Shown in pieces: positions 55,253 to 63,411 of a DNA stretch of 64,000 nt. Source of the stretch: JAJZGK01 sp035538795 (GTDB taxonomy: Bacteria; Pseudomonadota; Alphaproteobacteria; Rhodospirillales; Magnetospirillaceae); the NCBI GenBank assembly GCA_035538795.1, contig DATLJS010000042.1, forward strand, positions 67,147-131,146. Reading direction: 5' to 3'. Below the pieces are notes generated by a model. The model did not search any database. It saw only the letters and a list, made by a program, of their open reading frames with translations, and had not been told where the DNA came from. Made by a program: the position numbers and the translations under genes. Position 1 is the first letter of the stretch. Each line of letters opens with the position of its first letter.

Positions 55253-55543
55253 TCAGTCCTCCCGATCCATCTTATCGGCCATCTGGCGGATCTGATCGGC
55301 GATATCGTTGCCCAGACTGTCGAGACGGCGAATCAGGTCGGTCAATTCCTCCAGCAGCGAGCGGCCGTCCTCGCGGGGCATGGATTCCACGGCGGCGCAG
55401 ATGGCGGCCACCCGTTCCTGAATGGCCGACAAATCCACCAGCGATCCCTTGGCCATCAGCCGCCGGGCGGCCAGCACCAGCGAGGAAACCTTTTCCAGTT
55501 CCTGACGGGCGTCCTGCGCCGATTGCAGCGATGCGGGGCTCAT
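55253..55543 (-). CDS. Helical hypothetical protein in the fliOP operon
   Basis: A 96-aa cytoplasmic protein, almost all helical with heptad-like hydrophobic spacing (RQELEKVSSLVLAARRLMAK; LLEELTDLIRRLDSLGNDIA). It has no membrane segment. The start was set at 55543, where its ATG overlaps the stop of the FlhB-like gene by 4 nt (ATGA). It lies between an FlhB C-terminal homologue and fliO, so a flagellar export role is likely, but I do not recognise the family. Confidence 0.75.
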   Translation of the reverse strand: MSPASLQSAQDARQELEKVSSLVLAARRLMAKGSLVDLSAIQERVAAICAAVESMPREDGRSLLEELTDLIRRLDSLGNDIADQIRQMADKMDRED

Positions 55544-55881
55544 GACCGGCACTCTGGTTCGGGGATGGGCTGATTGTTGGCCCGATAGACATAGCCGAGA
55601 ATTTCGGCCACCGCGATAAAGGCGCTCAAGGGGATCACGCTATCGATTTCCACTGCCGCCAAGATTTCCGCCAAATCGGGATCTTCGCGGACCTTAATGC
55701 CTTGGGCGAAGGCCAGTTCGATGATCTGCTGGGCGGTCTTGCCGCGACCGCTGGCGACCACCTTGGGTGCATCGTCGGATGTTCGGGGACGATAGGAAAG
55801 CGCGACGGCGATCTGCCGCACCGGGCTGTCGCCCGCACCGGACGGGGTTTCCTCGTCAAGGATGTCGATGCCGTCGTTCAC
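55540..55881 (-). CDS. FlhB C-terminal domain homologue (FlhX/FhlB type)
   Basis: A 113-aa protein matching only the cytoplasmic C-terminal domain of FlhB/YscU export switch proteins: VALSYRPRTSDDAPKVVASG, then IIELAFAQGIKVREDPDLAEILAAVEID and the IPLSAFIAVAEILGYVYR end. The autocleavage motif NPTH is absent, and no membrane part exists. Such stand-alone copies can partly replace the FlhB C-terminal fragment in other bacteria. It is translationally coupled to the helical unknown gene. Confidence 0.86.
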   Translation of the reverse strand: MNDGIDILDEETPSGAGDSPVRQIAVALSYRPRTSDDAPKVVASGRGKTAQQIIELAFAQGIKVREDPDLAEILAAVEIDSVIPLSAFIAVAEILGYVYRANNQPIPEPECRS

Positions 55882-55965
55882 CGCACCGCAGCTCCCGCCA
55901 ACGCCCGCCTGAATTCCTCAACGCCCGCTCGGACGGAGATTCCGCCCGAGGGAACGGCCTCAGCC

Positions 55966-56349
55966 TTAGGACAGACTGGTGGGATTCAGCAGCGGCAGGC
56001 CGGCGATGGTGGCCCAGGCGTCGCGGGTTTCGGCGACGGCACCCACCAGACGCTGGCAGGCTTCGGCGCCGGTGGTCTTTCCCACCGAACGCAGCAGGGC
56101 GCGGCTGACGGCTTCGTACATGTCGCGCAGGGACTGAGCGGTCTTGCCGCCCTTTTCCATGTCCAGGCAGCGGTTCAAGCCGTCGATGATGCGCGTGGCG
56201 CTCATGACTTCGGTGAACTGGGTCTGATAATCGCCCGAGCTGGCTGCGACGCCGGCCTTGGTGATGTGCATCATGATGGTATCGTACAGCTTGACCACTG
56301 CGGTCGGCGACGCCTCAAGAGTGGCGCTGGAGGTGGAGGCGTTGGTCAT
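55966..56349 (-). CDS. fliS: Flagellin export chaperone FliS (second copy)
   Basis: A 127-aa FliS-family chaperone that binds the flagellin C-terminus and prevents early polymerisation. The helical bundle contains AVVKLYDTIMMHITKA, MSATRIIDGLNRCLDMEKGG and SLRDMYEAVSRALLRSV. It is closely related to the copy at 59682-60119, with the block RIIDGLNRCLDMEKGG identical. It follows flagellin 1 and precedes the FlhB-like gene. Confidence 0.9.
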   Translation of the reverse strand: MTNASTSSATLEASPTAVVKLYDTIMMHITKAGVAASSGDYQTQFTEVMSATRIIDGLNRCLDMEKGGKTAQSLRDMYEAVSRALLRSVGKTTGAEACQRLVGAVAETRDAWATIAGLPLLNPTSLS

Positions 56350-56486
56350 GGCATCTGGCTCCCGTTCTTGCCCCGGACCGGAGATGCGAAGACACCTCTG
56401 GCAGGACGATCTTTGCGGATCATGCCAGACAGCCGCTTAACGAATTCCTAAGAGACCGACGATTATGGTCGTTCTGGGCGTATCGA

Positions 56487-56517
56487 GAAAAAGCCGATGA
56501 AGAGACTTCATCGGCTT
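56487..56517 (-). terminator. Rho-independent terminator downstream of flagellin 1
   Basis: Twelve-pair perfect stem AAGCCGATGAAG / CTTCATCGGCTT, three-base loop, followed on the minus strand by TTTCTCG. It lies about 180 nt after the flagellin 1 stop. Confidence 0.85.
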
Positions 56518-56558
56518 CTCGGTAATCTCTGGCCTGTTACCAAGCCAGCGGCAGCTAA

Positions 56559-56575
56559 GGCATGCTTACCTCCTG
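56559..56575 (-). repeat. 17-nt copy of the flagellin 1 translation start
   Basis: On the minus strand CAGGAGGTAAGCATGCC is identical to the sequence at 57513-57529, which is the Shine-Dalgarno and ATG of flagellin 1. Here the ATG opens a two-codon frame (Met-Pro-TAG). It may be a remnant of a lost flagellin copy or a decoy ribosome site. Confidence 0.55.
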
Positions 56576-56609
56576 CACCCGCGGCGACGGGCTTTCCAGA
56601 GAGGGATCG

Positions 56610-56639
56610 GGGAACGGGTGGTTGCAGCCACCCGTTCCC
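56610..56639. other. Twelve-pair hairpin in the flagellin 1 3' UTR
   Basis: Perfect inverted repeat GGGAACGGGTGG / CCACCCGTTCCC with a six-base loop, without a U-tract on the minus strand. It may stabilise flagellin mRNA against 3' decay. Confidence 0.6.
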
Positions 56640-56695
56640 TCCTCTTTCTCACGGCAGGCTCAGCATGCCCGGCATGTCATTGCCGAAAGCCGATT

Positions 56696-57517
56696 TTACG
56701 ACTGGATCAGTTTCAGCAACTCGCTCGGCAGCGTCGATGCCTGAGTGAGAGCCGCAACCGCAGCCTGGGTCTTGACGTCGATGGACGACAACTGGGACTT
56801 AACCGAGGCAACGTCGGCATCCATGATGACAGACTGGGCGGAACTGATGTTCTGCACGTTGGTCTGAATATCCTGAAGACTGAAGTTGAACCGCGACTCG
56901 TAGGCACCGATCTTGGCGCGATCCTGCGAAACCGTGTTGATCGCGGAATTGAGCGCCGAGATGGCCGACATGGCGCTGCTCTGAGTCGAGACCGAACCGG
57001 TCACGCCCAGGCTGGCCAACGACACCGAACTGACGGTGACGCTGATGGTGTCGGCGCTGGTGGTGCCAACCAGGAACTTCACGCCCTGCAGGAACGAACC
57101 GGTCAGCACCGACTGACCCGCATAGCGGGTACTGCTGGCGATGCTGGTGATTTCGGCCTGAAGCTGCGTGTATTCCGTGTTGATGTCCTGCGAACGCTGG
57201 GTGTTGGTCACCTGGCCGGAAGCGGCTTCGGTGGCCAGCGACATCATGCGCTGCAGAATGTTGCTGATCTGAGCCAGGGCGCCGTCCGCCGTCTGCAGGA
57301 TCGCCGAGCCCTGCTGAACGTTGGTGGAGTCCTGGGTATACGTCGTCACGCTGGCTTGCAGCTGCGTGCCGATGGCCAGACCCGCCGCGTCGTCGGATGC
57401 ATTGACGATGCGGGAGCCGGAGGCCAGCTGAGCCAACTTACTCGCCTCATTCGACGAGTTGTTGTTCAGGTAGTTCAATGCGGAGTTAGCCGCATTGTTG
57501 GTTGAGATGACAGGCAT
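56696..57517 (-). CDS. Flagellin 1
   Basis: A 273-aa filament subunit of the short alphaproteobacterial type. The N-terminal D0/D1 helices run from MPVISTNNAANSALNYLNNN through ASDDAAGLAIGTQLQ and ISNILQRMMSLATEAASGQ. A small variable domain follows (about 135-185). The C-terminal helices (RAKIGAYESRFNFSLQDIQT and the end SELLKLIQS) fit export chaperone binding. It is translated from a strong AGGAGG site 5 nt before ATG. It is very similar to the partial flagellin 3, less so to flagellin 2. Confidence 0.95.
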   Translation of the reverse strand: MPVISTNNAANSALNYLNNNSSNEASKLAQLASGSRIVNASDDAAGLAIGTQLQASVTTYTQDSTNVQQGSAILQTADGALAQISNILQRMMSLATEAASGQVTNTQRSQDINTEYTQLQAEITSIASSTRYAGQSVLTGSFLQGVKFLVGTTSADTISVTVSSVSLASLGVTGSVSTQSSAMSAISALNSAINTVSQDRAKIGAYESRFNFSLQDIQTNVQNISSAQSVIMDADVASVKSQLSSIDVKTQAAVAALTQASTLPSELLKLIQS

Positions 57518-57701
57518 GCTTACCTCCTGTTTTTCGTGGCGGCATCCTTCCGGGACGGGCCCGAAAATAACTTTGCTGCACACTCACCTGTTGGTACGCG
57601 CCGGTCGCAGAAATCAGGCGATTTTTTTATCTATCTCTTAAGAGCGGGCTTTGCCCCCGTCTCTCGACGGATGCCGCCCCCTGGCATAAGGTGAATCCGT
57701 C

Positions 57702-59354
57702 ATGCCAGGAGCCCCCGACGAGATGACCGCAAACCGCAGACCCGCCGCCAACAGCGACTTGATCCTGGACTTTCCGGGGGAAGCCGCCACCGTCGCGGAA
57801 TTCCATCGGGCCCACGCCGCCCTGGACGCCCAGAACTTTTCGACCTGCGCCGACATCTGCCAGAAACTGCAGGCCGACGGCAACCGTCATCCCGTGCTCG
57901 ACTATATGCTGGGCGTTTCGCTGTTCCAACTGGGCAACCGGGAAGTCGGCACCGCCATGATCGGCAAAGCAGCTCAAAGCCAGCCCGACAATCTGCTGCT
58001 GCGCATCGACCACGCCAACAGTCTGGCGACCATCGGCCTGATGCCGGTCGCCATCCAGACGCTGATCGACGGCATCAAAATCCACGGCCCCCATCCCGAT
58101 ATCGCCCTGCGGCTGTCGCGGTTCTTCACCGACACCGGACAGCACCACAAGGCGCAGCTTCTGCTGGTTTCGGCCATCAGCGCCAATCCGTCGCGGGTGG
58201 ACCTTTGCTGCCTTTTGGCGGCCGAGCTGGCGGCCGAGCTGAAAGCCAACGAAGCCATCACCCTGATGGAGCTCAGCGGCTTCCTGTGCGGCGAGCATCC
58301 CGGCATCACCAGCAGTCTGGCCGTGTTGGAGCAGGCTCGCGGCAACCTGGACCAGGCCATCGTGCATTACGAGAAAACCTTGGAACTGGACCCCGAGCAC
58401 GCACTGTCCCACGCCAATCTGTCCACCGCCTTGCTGACCCGCAACGAGTTCCAGCGCAGTTTCGCCGAAGCGGAATGGCGGCTGCAAACGCAGAACATGC
58501 GCGTCGCCGACGTTCCCGCCCCCCGCTGGACCGGACAGCCTCTGGCCGGCAAACGCTTGCTGATCACCGGCGAGCAGGGCTTCGGCGACATGATCCAGTA
58601 CAGCCGCTTCCTGTCGCGGCTGCCGGCCGACGGCGCTCATGTCACCCTGGAAATCCACGACGGGCTGCAACGGCTGTTCAAATCCCTGCCCCACGTCGCC
58701 GATATCGTGACCATCACCGAGGAAGAGAACTTTCCACCCTGCGATTATACCATTCCCATGGTCAGCCTGCCGCTGGTGGTGGGCTGCGACGCCGATTGGC
58801 TGCGGGCTTCCGTTCCCTATCTGCCCACGCCCGCACCCATGAAACTGAAGGCCCCGGGCAAGGCGATGAAGGTCGGGCTGGCCTGGGCGTCGCGCCCCAG
58901 CACCGGCGAAATTTTCGCCCGCCGCATGCTCAACCGCCGCTCGTGCCCCCTGGAGCAATTGGCCCCCCTGACCGAAGTCGAAGGCACGGCCTTCTTTTCC
59001 CTGCAAAAGGGCGACGCCGCCCTGCATCTGCAAGAAATGCCGCTGCCGGTCACGGACCTGTCGCCGCGCCTGGGGGATTTTCTCGATACGGCGGCGGCCA
59101 TCGCCGCGCTGGATCTGGTCATCACCGTCGACACCTCGGTGGCCCATCTGGCCGGAGCCATGGGAAAGCCGGTCTGGATCATGCTGTCGGCGGGACAGAT
59201 CGATTATCGCTGGGGAAACGAAGAAGAAACCCTGTGGTATCCCCACGCCCGGCTCTACCGGGCCGGAGCCGGCGGCTGGACCGGCATTCTGCGCCAGATC
59301 GGCAAGGATCTCGACGCCGCCGTCAAAGGCGGGTTTCCGTTGCGCAGGCTTTAA
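57702..59354 (+). CDS. TPR protein with C-terminal glycosyltransferase-like domain
   Basis: A 550-aa protein. Residues about 30-270 form TPR helical repeats (for example NLDQAIVHYEKTLELDPEHA, LSHANLSTALL). Residues about 290-545 resemble the GT9/heptosyltransferase-like fold often fused to TPRs: GKRLLITGEQGFGDMIQYSR, a central MKVGLAWASRP strand and VITVDTSVAHLAGAMGKPVW near the C-terminus, the donor-site signature. It is the only plus-strand gene in the flagellin block. The start ATG has AAGGTG 8 nt upstream. It is a strong candidate for flagellin O-glycosylation, by analogy with TPR-linked glycosyltransferases near flagellins; the sugar is unknown. Confidence 0.82.
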   Translation: MPGAPDEMTANRRPAANSDLILDFPGEAATVAEFHRAHAALDAQNFSTCADICQKLQADGNRHPVLDYMLGVSLFQLGNREVGTAMIGKAAQSQPDNLLLRIDHANSLATIGLMPVAIQTLIDGIKIHGPHPDIALRLSRFFTDTGQHHKAQLLLVSAISANPSRVDLCCLLAAELAAELKANEAITLMELSGFLCGEHPGITSSLAVLEQARGNLDQAIVHYEKTLELDPEHALSHANLSTALLTRNEFQRSFAEAEWRLQTQNMRVADVPAPRWTGQPLAGKRLLITGEQGFGDMIQYSRFLSRLPADGAHVTLEIHDGLQRLFKSLPHVADIVTITEEENFPPCDYTIPMVSLPLVVGCDADWLRASVPYLPTPAPMKLKAPGKAMKVGLAWASRPSTGEIFARRMLNRRSCPLEQLAPLTEVEGTAFFSLQKGDAALHLQEMPLPVTDLSPRLGDFLDTAAAIAALDLVITVDTSVAHLAGAMGKPVWIMLSAGQIDYRWGNEEETLWYPHARLYRAGAGGWTGILRQIGKDLDAAVKGGFPLRRL

Positions 59355-59620
59355 TTCAGCAAAAGGTCGTCGTCTTCCGGCGGATCCAGCTCCATGGCCA
59401 GCGCCACGACTTTGTCGGCAAAAAGGCTGGGGGCCTGATGGCCCAGGTCGGCCAACTGGCGGCGCAGCCGTTCGGCCTGCTCAAGGATGTCCTGGGCTTC
59501 GTCGCTGGCCTGCACCAGACGACGGGCCTCGCCGACCACATTCTTCGGCCAATCCTGGAAATCTTCTCCCAGGCTATCCACCAAATCCTGGAATTCCTGC
59601 GGCGTCACGATATGCCTCAA
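59351..59620 (-). CDS. Small acidic hypothetical protein in the flagellin block
   Basis: An 89-aa protein, helical and acidic (VTPQEFQDLVDSLGEDFQDW, then QDILEQAERLRRQLADLG; C-terminus PEDDDLLLN). It overlaps the end of the convergent TPR-glycosyltransferase by 4 nt and lies 61 nt downstream of fliS1 on the same strand, so it is probably the last gene of the fliD-fliS1 transcript. I do not recognise the family; a small flagellar regulator or chaperone is possible. Confidence 0.68.
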   Translation of the reverse strand: MRHIVTPQEFQDLVDSLGEDFQDWPKNVVGEARRLVQASDEAQDILEQAERLRRQLADLGHQAPSLFADKVVALAMELDPPEDDDLLLN

Positions 59621-59681
59621 ATCCTGATTCGACCCAACGGCGCGCCCGGAGACGGGTCTGCAGCCAAGTTTCCGGTCCGTC

Positions 59682-60119
59682 TTAGGAGTTTTCCTCGCGC
59701 AGAGAAGGCGGCAGTTCGCTGACCGTGGTCGAAGTCGAGGACGGCGGCAGGCCCGCCACCTCGGCCCAGGCGTCGCGGGTCATGCGGACGGCGGCGACCA
59801 GACGGTCGGCCACTTCGCCGCCGCTTTCGCGCCCCACCGAACGGAACAGGGCGCGGGCCACCGATTCGTACATCTCGCGCAGGGAAACGGCGACCGATCC
59901 GCCCTTTTCCATGTCGAGGCAGCGGTTCAGACCGTCGATGATGCGCGCCGCGCTCATGACCATCTTGAACTGACGATCGAAATCACCCTTGCGCGCGGCC
60001 TCGCCGGCAGCGGCGATGCGCACCATGATGCCGTCATACAGCATGACCACGGCGGTCAGCGGCGGCGTGGTCAGCTGCGCCGAGTGATAGGCGTTGATAG
60101 CGTAACGATTCGGCTGCAT
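59682..60119 (-). CDS. fliS: Flagellin export chaperone FliS (first copy)
   Basis: A 145-aa FliS. It starts MQPNRYAINAYHSAQLTTPP, matching the classical FliS N-terminus (Y-x-x-x-x-v-x-t-a-s-P), followed by VVMLYDGIMVRIAAAGEAAR and MSAARIIDGLNRCLDMEKGG. The C-terminal Ser/Thr-rich tail (after residue 125) is longer than in the other copy. GGGAG lies 8 nt before the ATG. It follows fliD by about 50 nt, the usual fliD-fliS pair. Confidence 0.93.
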   Translation of the reverse strand: MQPNRYAINAYHSAQLTTPPLTAVVMLYDGIMVRIAAAGEAARKGDFDRQFKMVMSAARIIDGLNRCLDMEKGGSVAVSLREMYESVARALFRSVGRESGGEVADRLVAAVRMTRDAWAEVAGLPPSSTSTTVSELPPSLREENS

Positions 60120-60168
60120 CAGCAAGCTCCCGAAAAAAACCAAAACGTCCGAAAGACGCCCATTATCA

Positions 60169-62130
60169 TCAACTCGACAAGCCCGAACTGATGAGAAGCT
60201 TCATGACCTCTGTGGTCTGACCATAGGTGTTGATCTGACTGGACAGCGTCGAATACCAGCTCAACAGATAGCTTGCATAGTTGTTCGCCGCGGTGATGTC
60301 GTTGTTGTACTGCGTCTCCAGAGTCAGATTCTGCGATTCCAGGCTGGAAATCAACGACTGCACGGAACCCGAGGTCCCGTTTCCATACTTGTTCGCCACC
60401 TGATACATCTGGGCCGCGATTCCTTGGGTCGACGTTACCGTGATCGTCCCGCCGTTGCCACTATATTTGAAACTCAGCCCCGAATAGGCCGAACCGCTGG
60501 CACCGGTGATGATGTTGTTCTTGAAGGTAAACAGCGTGCTGTCCCCGCCCACCGACACGCCGGTCACGTTGCCCGAACTGTCGGTCACGACCTTCATGTC
60601 GAACGAGCCGGAATAAGTGCTGTAGTTCGAGCCGTAGGGCTGCAAGCTCGAATCGCTGGTGGTGGCCACCGCGTTGAACACGTACATGGCACCGGTAAAA
60701 TTCGAAGACAGCTGCGAGCTCAGCGTGGTGCTGTCGATCACCAGGTCGTTGTCGCTGTTGATCGAGATGCCCAGGCCGCCCAAGGAGTTGTTGCGGAACA
60801 GACCGGTCAGGGTGTTGTCCACCTGCAAGCTGGCTTCGCGCAGGGTCTGGTTGCCGAACAGCACCGCCGAGGACGAAGCGGTGCCGTCGGAATTGGTGGC
60901 CTCGTTGGCGGTGACGTAGCTTTCCCAGGAATTGTACGCCGTCACGAAGCTGGAAATGGCGCTGCCCACCTTGGCGGTGTCGGGCTGCACCTTCAGGGTG
61001 ATGGTGCTGCTGGTGCTGACGGCGTTCAGATTCAGCGTGATGCCGCTGATGACGTCGCTGACGGAATTGGTGTCGCGCTCGACCTCGACGCCGTCCACCG
61101 TCACCTTCGACGGCTGGGCGCCATAGGCCTGATTGGCGGCGCCGCTGATGGGAATGCCCACCGCCGATACGATCGAGCCGCTCACGTCGCTCAGGGTCAA
61201 CTGAGTGCCGCTGGTGGTGGTGATCTGCAGGGCGCCGCTGCTGCTGATGGAGGCGGTGACGTCCGCTCCGGCCGAAGTCGACGCCGTATTGATGGCGTCC
61301 ACCAGACCGCTCAGCGTCGTATCCGTGGTAGCGGAAACGCTGAAGGATACCGAGTTGCCGCTGCCGTCGGTGCCGCCGTTGATGGTGAAGCTGCCCGCGG
61401 CGCTCAAGGCGCTGCTGGTATCCGAGAACGTGTTGGTGCTGGTGATCGTGTTGCTGATCATACCCAGCTTGGTCAGGACGCTGCCGCTGACGTCCTTCAT
61501 GGACAGCGGCTTGTTGGTGTCTTCGCCGGCCAGCACCATCACGGAATGGCTGCTGTCGACGGAAACCACCGACGCCGAAACGCCGGTGTAGTCCGAATAA
61601 CCGTTGATGGTCGAAACGATGTCGGTGACCGACATGCTGGAGGTAATGGTGATCGTCTGGGCGGTCATCCCGCTTTCGCCCAGAACGAACGTTCCCGTAT
61701 ACCCCAGCGCCGTGCTCGAAGACACCGTCTGGGTCGCGCTGGTGTCGACCTCGGCCGAAGCCAATTGATCGACGACCACGGTATGCGACCCCGTGGTGGT
61801 GCCCGATTGGACGCTGACCGACAAAAGATCGCTGGCGGCCGTCCCCGTGCTGGACATCGCTGCTGTCCGCGCGTTGAAGGCGTTCGAGCCCATCGTCGCT
61901 TCGGTCGACAGATTAGCCGTCGCACTTTGCAAGGTCTGCAACAGCGACTGCATGCTCTGATAAGCGCTCAGGGTGCTCGAATTGGTGTTGATCTCGGTGG
62001 TGACGGCATCGGCGCGATCCAGGTACGGCTGGACCTTGGTGGTCACAGCTTCGGACATGGAGACAGTATAAGAGCCCTTCGACAGACTACTGACGTCGAT
62101 GGCGCTGCCTGTACTGACTGTCGCACTCAT
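60169..62130 (-). CDS. fliD: Flagellar filament cap protein FliD
   Basis: A 653-aa HAP2 cap protein that promotes flagellin polymerisation at the filament tip. The N-terminal helical D0 part (residues about 20-110, VTTKVQPYLDRADAVTTEIN) is followed by Ser/Thr-rich beta domains with two hook-IN-like segments (for example VSDVISGITLNLNAVST and SVTDIVSTINGYSDYTG). The C-terminal helix (NNYASYLLSWYSTLSSQINT) closes the coil. It is larger than the common 450-aa FliD because of extra beta insertions. It is followed by fliS1. Confidence 0.93.
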   Translation of the reverse strand: MSATVSTGSAIDVSSLSKGSYTVSMSEAVTTKVQPYLDRADAVTTEINTNSSTLSAYQSMQSLLQTLQSATANLSTEATMGSNAFNARTAAMSSTGTAASDLLSVSVQSGTTTGSHTVVVDQLASAEVDTSATQTVSSSTALGYTGTFVLGESGMTAQTITITSSMSVTDIVSTINGYSDYTGVSASVVSVDSSHSVMVLAGEDTNKPLSMKDVSGSVLTKLGMISNTITSTNTFSDTSSALSAAGSFTINGGTDGSGNSVSFSVSATTDTTLSGLVDAINTASTSAGADVTASISSSGALQITTTSGTQLTLSDVSGSIVSAVGIPISGAANQAYGAQPSKVTVDGVEVERDTNSVSDVISGITLNLNAVSTSSTITLKVQPDTAKVGSAISSFVTAYNSWESYVTANEATNSDGTASSSAVLFGNQTLREASLQVDNTLTGLFRNNSLGGLGISINSDNDLVIDSTTLSSQLSSNFTGAMYVFNAVATTSDSSLQPYGSNYSTYSGSFDMKVVTDSSGNVTGVSVGGDSTLFTFKNNIITGASGSAYSGLSFKYSGNGGTITVTSTQGIAAQMYQVANKYGNGTSGSVQSLISSLESQNLTLETQYNNDITAANNYASYLLSWYSTLSSQINTYGQTTEVMKLLISSGLSS

Positions 62131-62322
62131 GTCATCGAACTCCGTTCAACCGATGCTGCATCAGGTCTTGGAGGACCGTGTCACGTTCGATCTTACCAAC
62201 GCTTGCGGGCGGCGCATCTCTTCGCCACCCCTCCCTTGTCGGAACCCGGCGAGCCGGTCCCTATAGCCTTGTACGCGCGACGCCCGGAATCCTGGCGCCG
62301 CGAAGCGACTGCAGCGTAAAAA

Positions 62323-63144
62323 TTACGACTGCAGCAGCTTCAGCAGTTCCTGAGGCAGCTGGGCCGCCTGAGTGAGCGCCGCGACGCTGGCCTGGGTCCG
62401 CACGTCGTTGGCCGACAGAGCCGACTTCACCGAGGCCACGTCGGCATCCATGATCACCGAAGTGGCGGCCTGGGTGTTCTGCACGTTGGTCTGGATGTCT
62501 TGCAGACTGAAGTTGAAGCGCGATTCGTAGGCGCCGACCTGGGCGCGCTGCTGAGTCACGATGTTGATGGCGGAATTGATCTGGGTGATCGCCGACATCG
62601 CCTCGGTGGCGGTGTTGATGCTGCCGGTCACGCCCAGGATGCTGGCGTTGATGGTCGACAGGGTCACGCCGATGCTGTCCGAGCTGGTGGTGCCCACCAG
62701 GAAGCGGATGCTGGACAGGAACGAGCCGCTCAGCAAAGACTGGCCGCCGTAGCGGGTGCTGCCGACGATGGTATCGATCTGCTGCGACAGCTGATTGTAT
62801 TCAGTGCCGATGTCCTGGGTACGCTGGGTGTTGGTCACCTGGCCGGACGCGGCCTGGGTGGCCAGCGACATCATGCGCTGCAGGATGTTGCTGATCTGCG
62901 CCAAGGCGCCGTCAGTGGTTTGCAGGATCGAGGTACCCTGCTGGACATTGATCATGTCCTGGCTGTAGACGGCGGTGGCCGCCTGAAGCTGGGTGCCGAT
63001 GGCAAGACCGGCGGCGTCGTCGGACGCCTGGACAATTCGCGAGCCTGATGCCAGCTGGGCAATCTTCGAGGACTCTTGTGTCGAATTGTTGTTCAGGTAA
63101 TTCAACGCAACATTGGATGCGTTGTTTGTAGAAATCACAGGCAT
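62323..63144 (-). CDS. Flagellin 2
   Basis: A 273-aa flagellin of the same length and layout as flagellin 1. The N-terminus is MPVISTNNASNVALNYLNNN; the middle domain differs (SIRFLVGTTSSDSIGVTLST). The C-terminus is ASVAALTQAAQLPQELLKLL. It has an AGGAGG site before the ATG and sits between flagellin 3 and fliD. Its 5' untranslated region contains the inverted repeat GAACGGT-GT-ACCGTTC (63190-63205). Confidence 0.95.
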   Translation of the reverse strand: MPVISTNNASNVALNYLNNNSTQESSKIAQLASGSRIVQASDDAAGLAIGTQLQAATAVYSQDMINVQQGTSILQTTDGALAQISNILQRMMSLATQAASGQVTNTQRTQDIGTEYNQLSQQIDTIVGSTRYGGQSLLSGSFLSSIRFLVGTTSSDSIGVTLSTINASILGVTGSINTATEAMSAITQINSAINIVTQQRAQVGAYESRFNFSLQDIQTNVQNTQAATSVIMDADVASVKSALSANDVRTQASVAALTQAAQLPQELLKLLQS

Positions 63145-63189
63145 GCGGGCCTCCTATGAGACATTCCGACCCCCTCGACCGAGAGGGGT

Positions 63190-63205
63190 GAACGGTGTAC
63201 CGTTC
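63190..63205. promoter_or_regulatory. Inverted repeat upstream of flagellin 2
   Basis: GAACGGTGTACCGTTC is a perfect 7-2-7 inverted repeat about 45-60 nt before the flagellin 2 ATG. It may be an operator or an mRNA hairpin. Neighbouring CCCCTC/GAGGGG repeats (about 63172-63188) could add a second stem. Confidence 0.4.
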
Positions 63206-63322
63206 TCCAGTTGACCCGCTTTCGCGGAGTACCCCGGACATTTTTCCAAATCCTCGCCCTGTTTTCTGGGCTTCGAATTCGGTGATTTGTCCTTGGCAAC
63301 TCACCGGAGTGTCTCAGGATTC

Positions 63323-63359
63323 CGCGGAACTGGTAAAAAAATGGTTTACCAGTTCCGCG
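63323..63359 (-). terminator. Fifteen-pair hairpin downstream of flagellin 3
   Basis: Perfect inverted repeat CGCGGAACTGGTAAA / TTTACCAGTTCCGCG with a seven-base loop, about 52-90 nt after the flagellin 3 stop. The 3' side on the minus strand has no clean U-tract, so it may act as a terminator or as an mRNA-stabilising stem. Confidence 0.65.
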
Positions 63360-63411
63360 TTTCCTCTCATGGGGCTCTCAGCATGCCCTACCAATCACCT
63401 CATGAGGCGAA

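Larger units (their letters stand above)
56350..56695. other. Region between flagellin 1 and fliS2: 3' UTR with hairpins and a duplicated start-site sequence
   Basis: A 346-nt gap. On the minus strand it holds hairpin GGGAACGGGTGG/CCACCCGTTCCC (56610-56639), the terminator at 56487-56517, and a 17-nt exact copy of the flagellin 1 ribosome-binding site and start (56559-56575) that leads only to Met-Pro-stop. Confidence 0.65.

Noticed and set aside
62306..62335. Direct repeat CGACTGCAGC at 62306-62315 and 62326-62335 around the flagellin 2 stop
   Set aside because: Only ten bases, partly coding, and without other signs of a mobile element or attachment site; likely local duplication.
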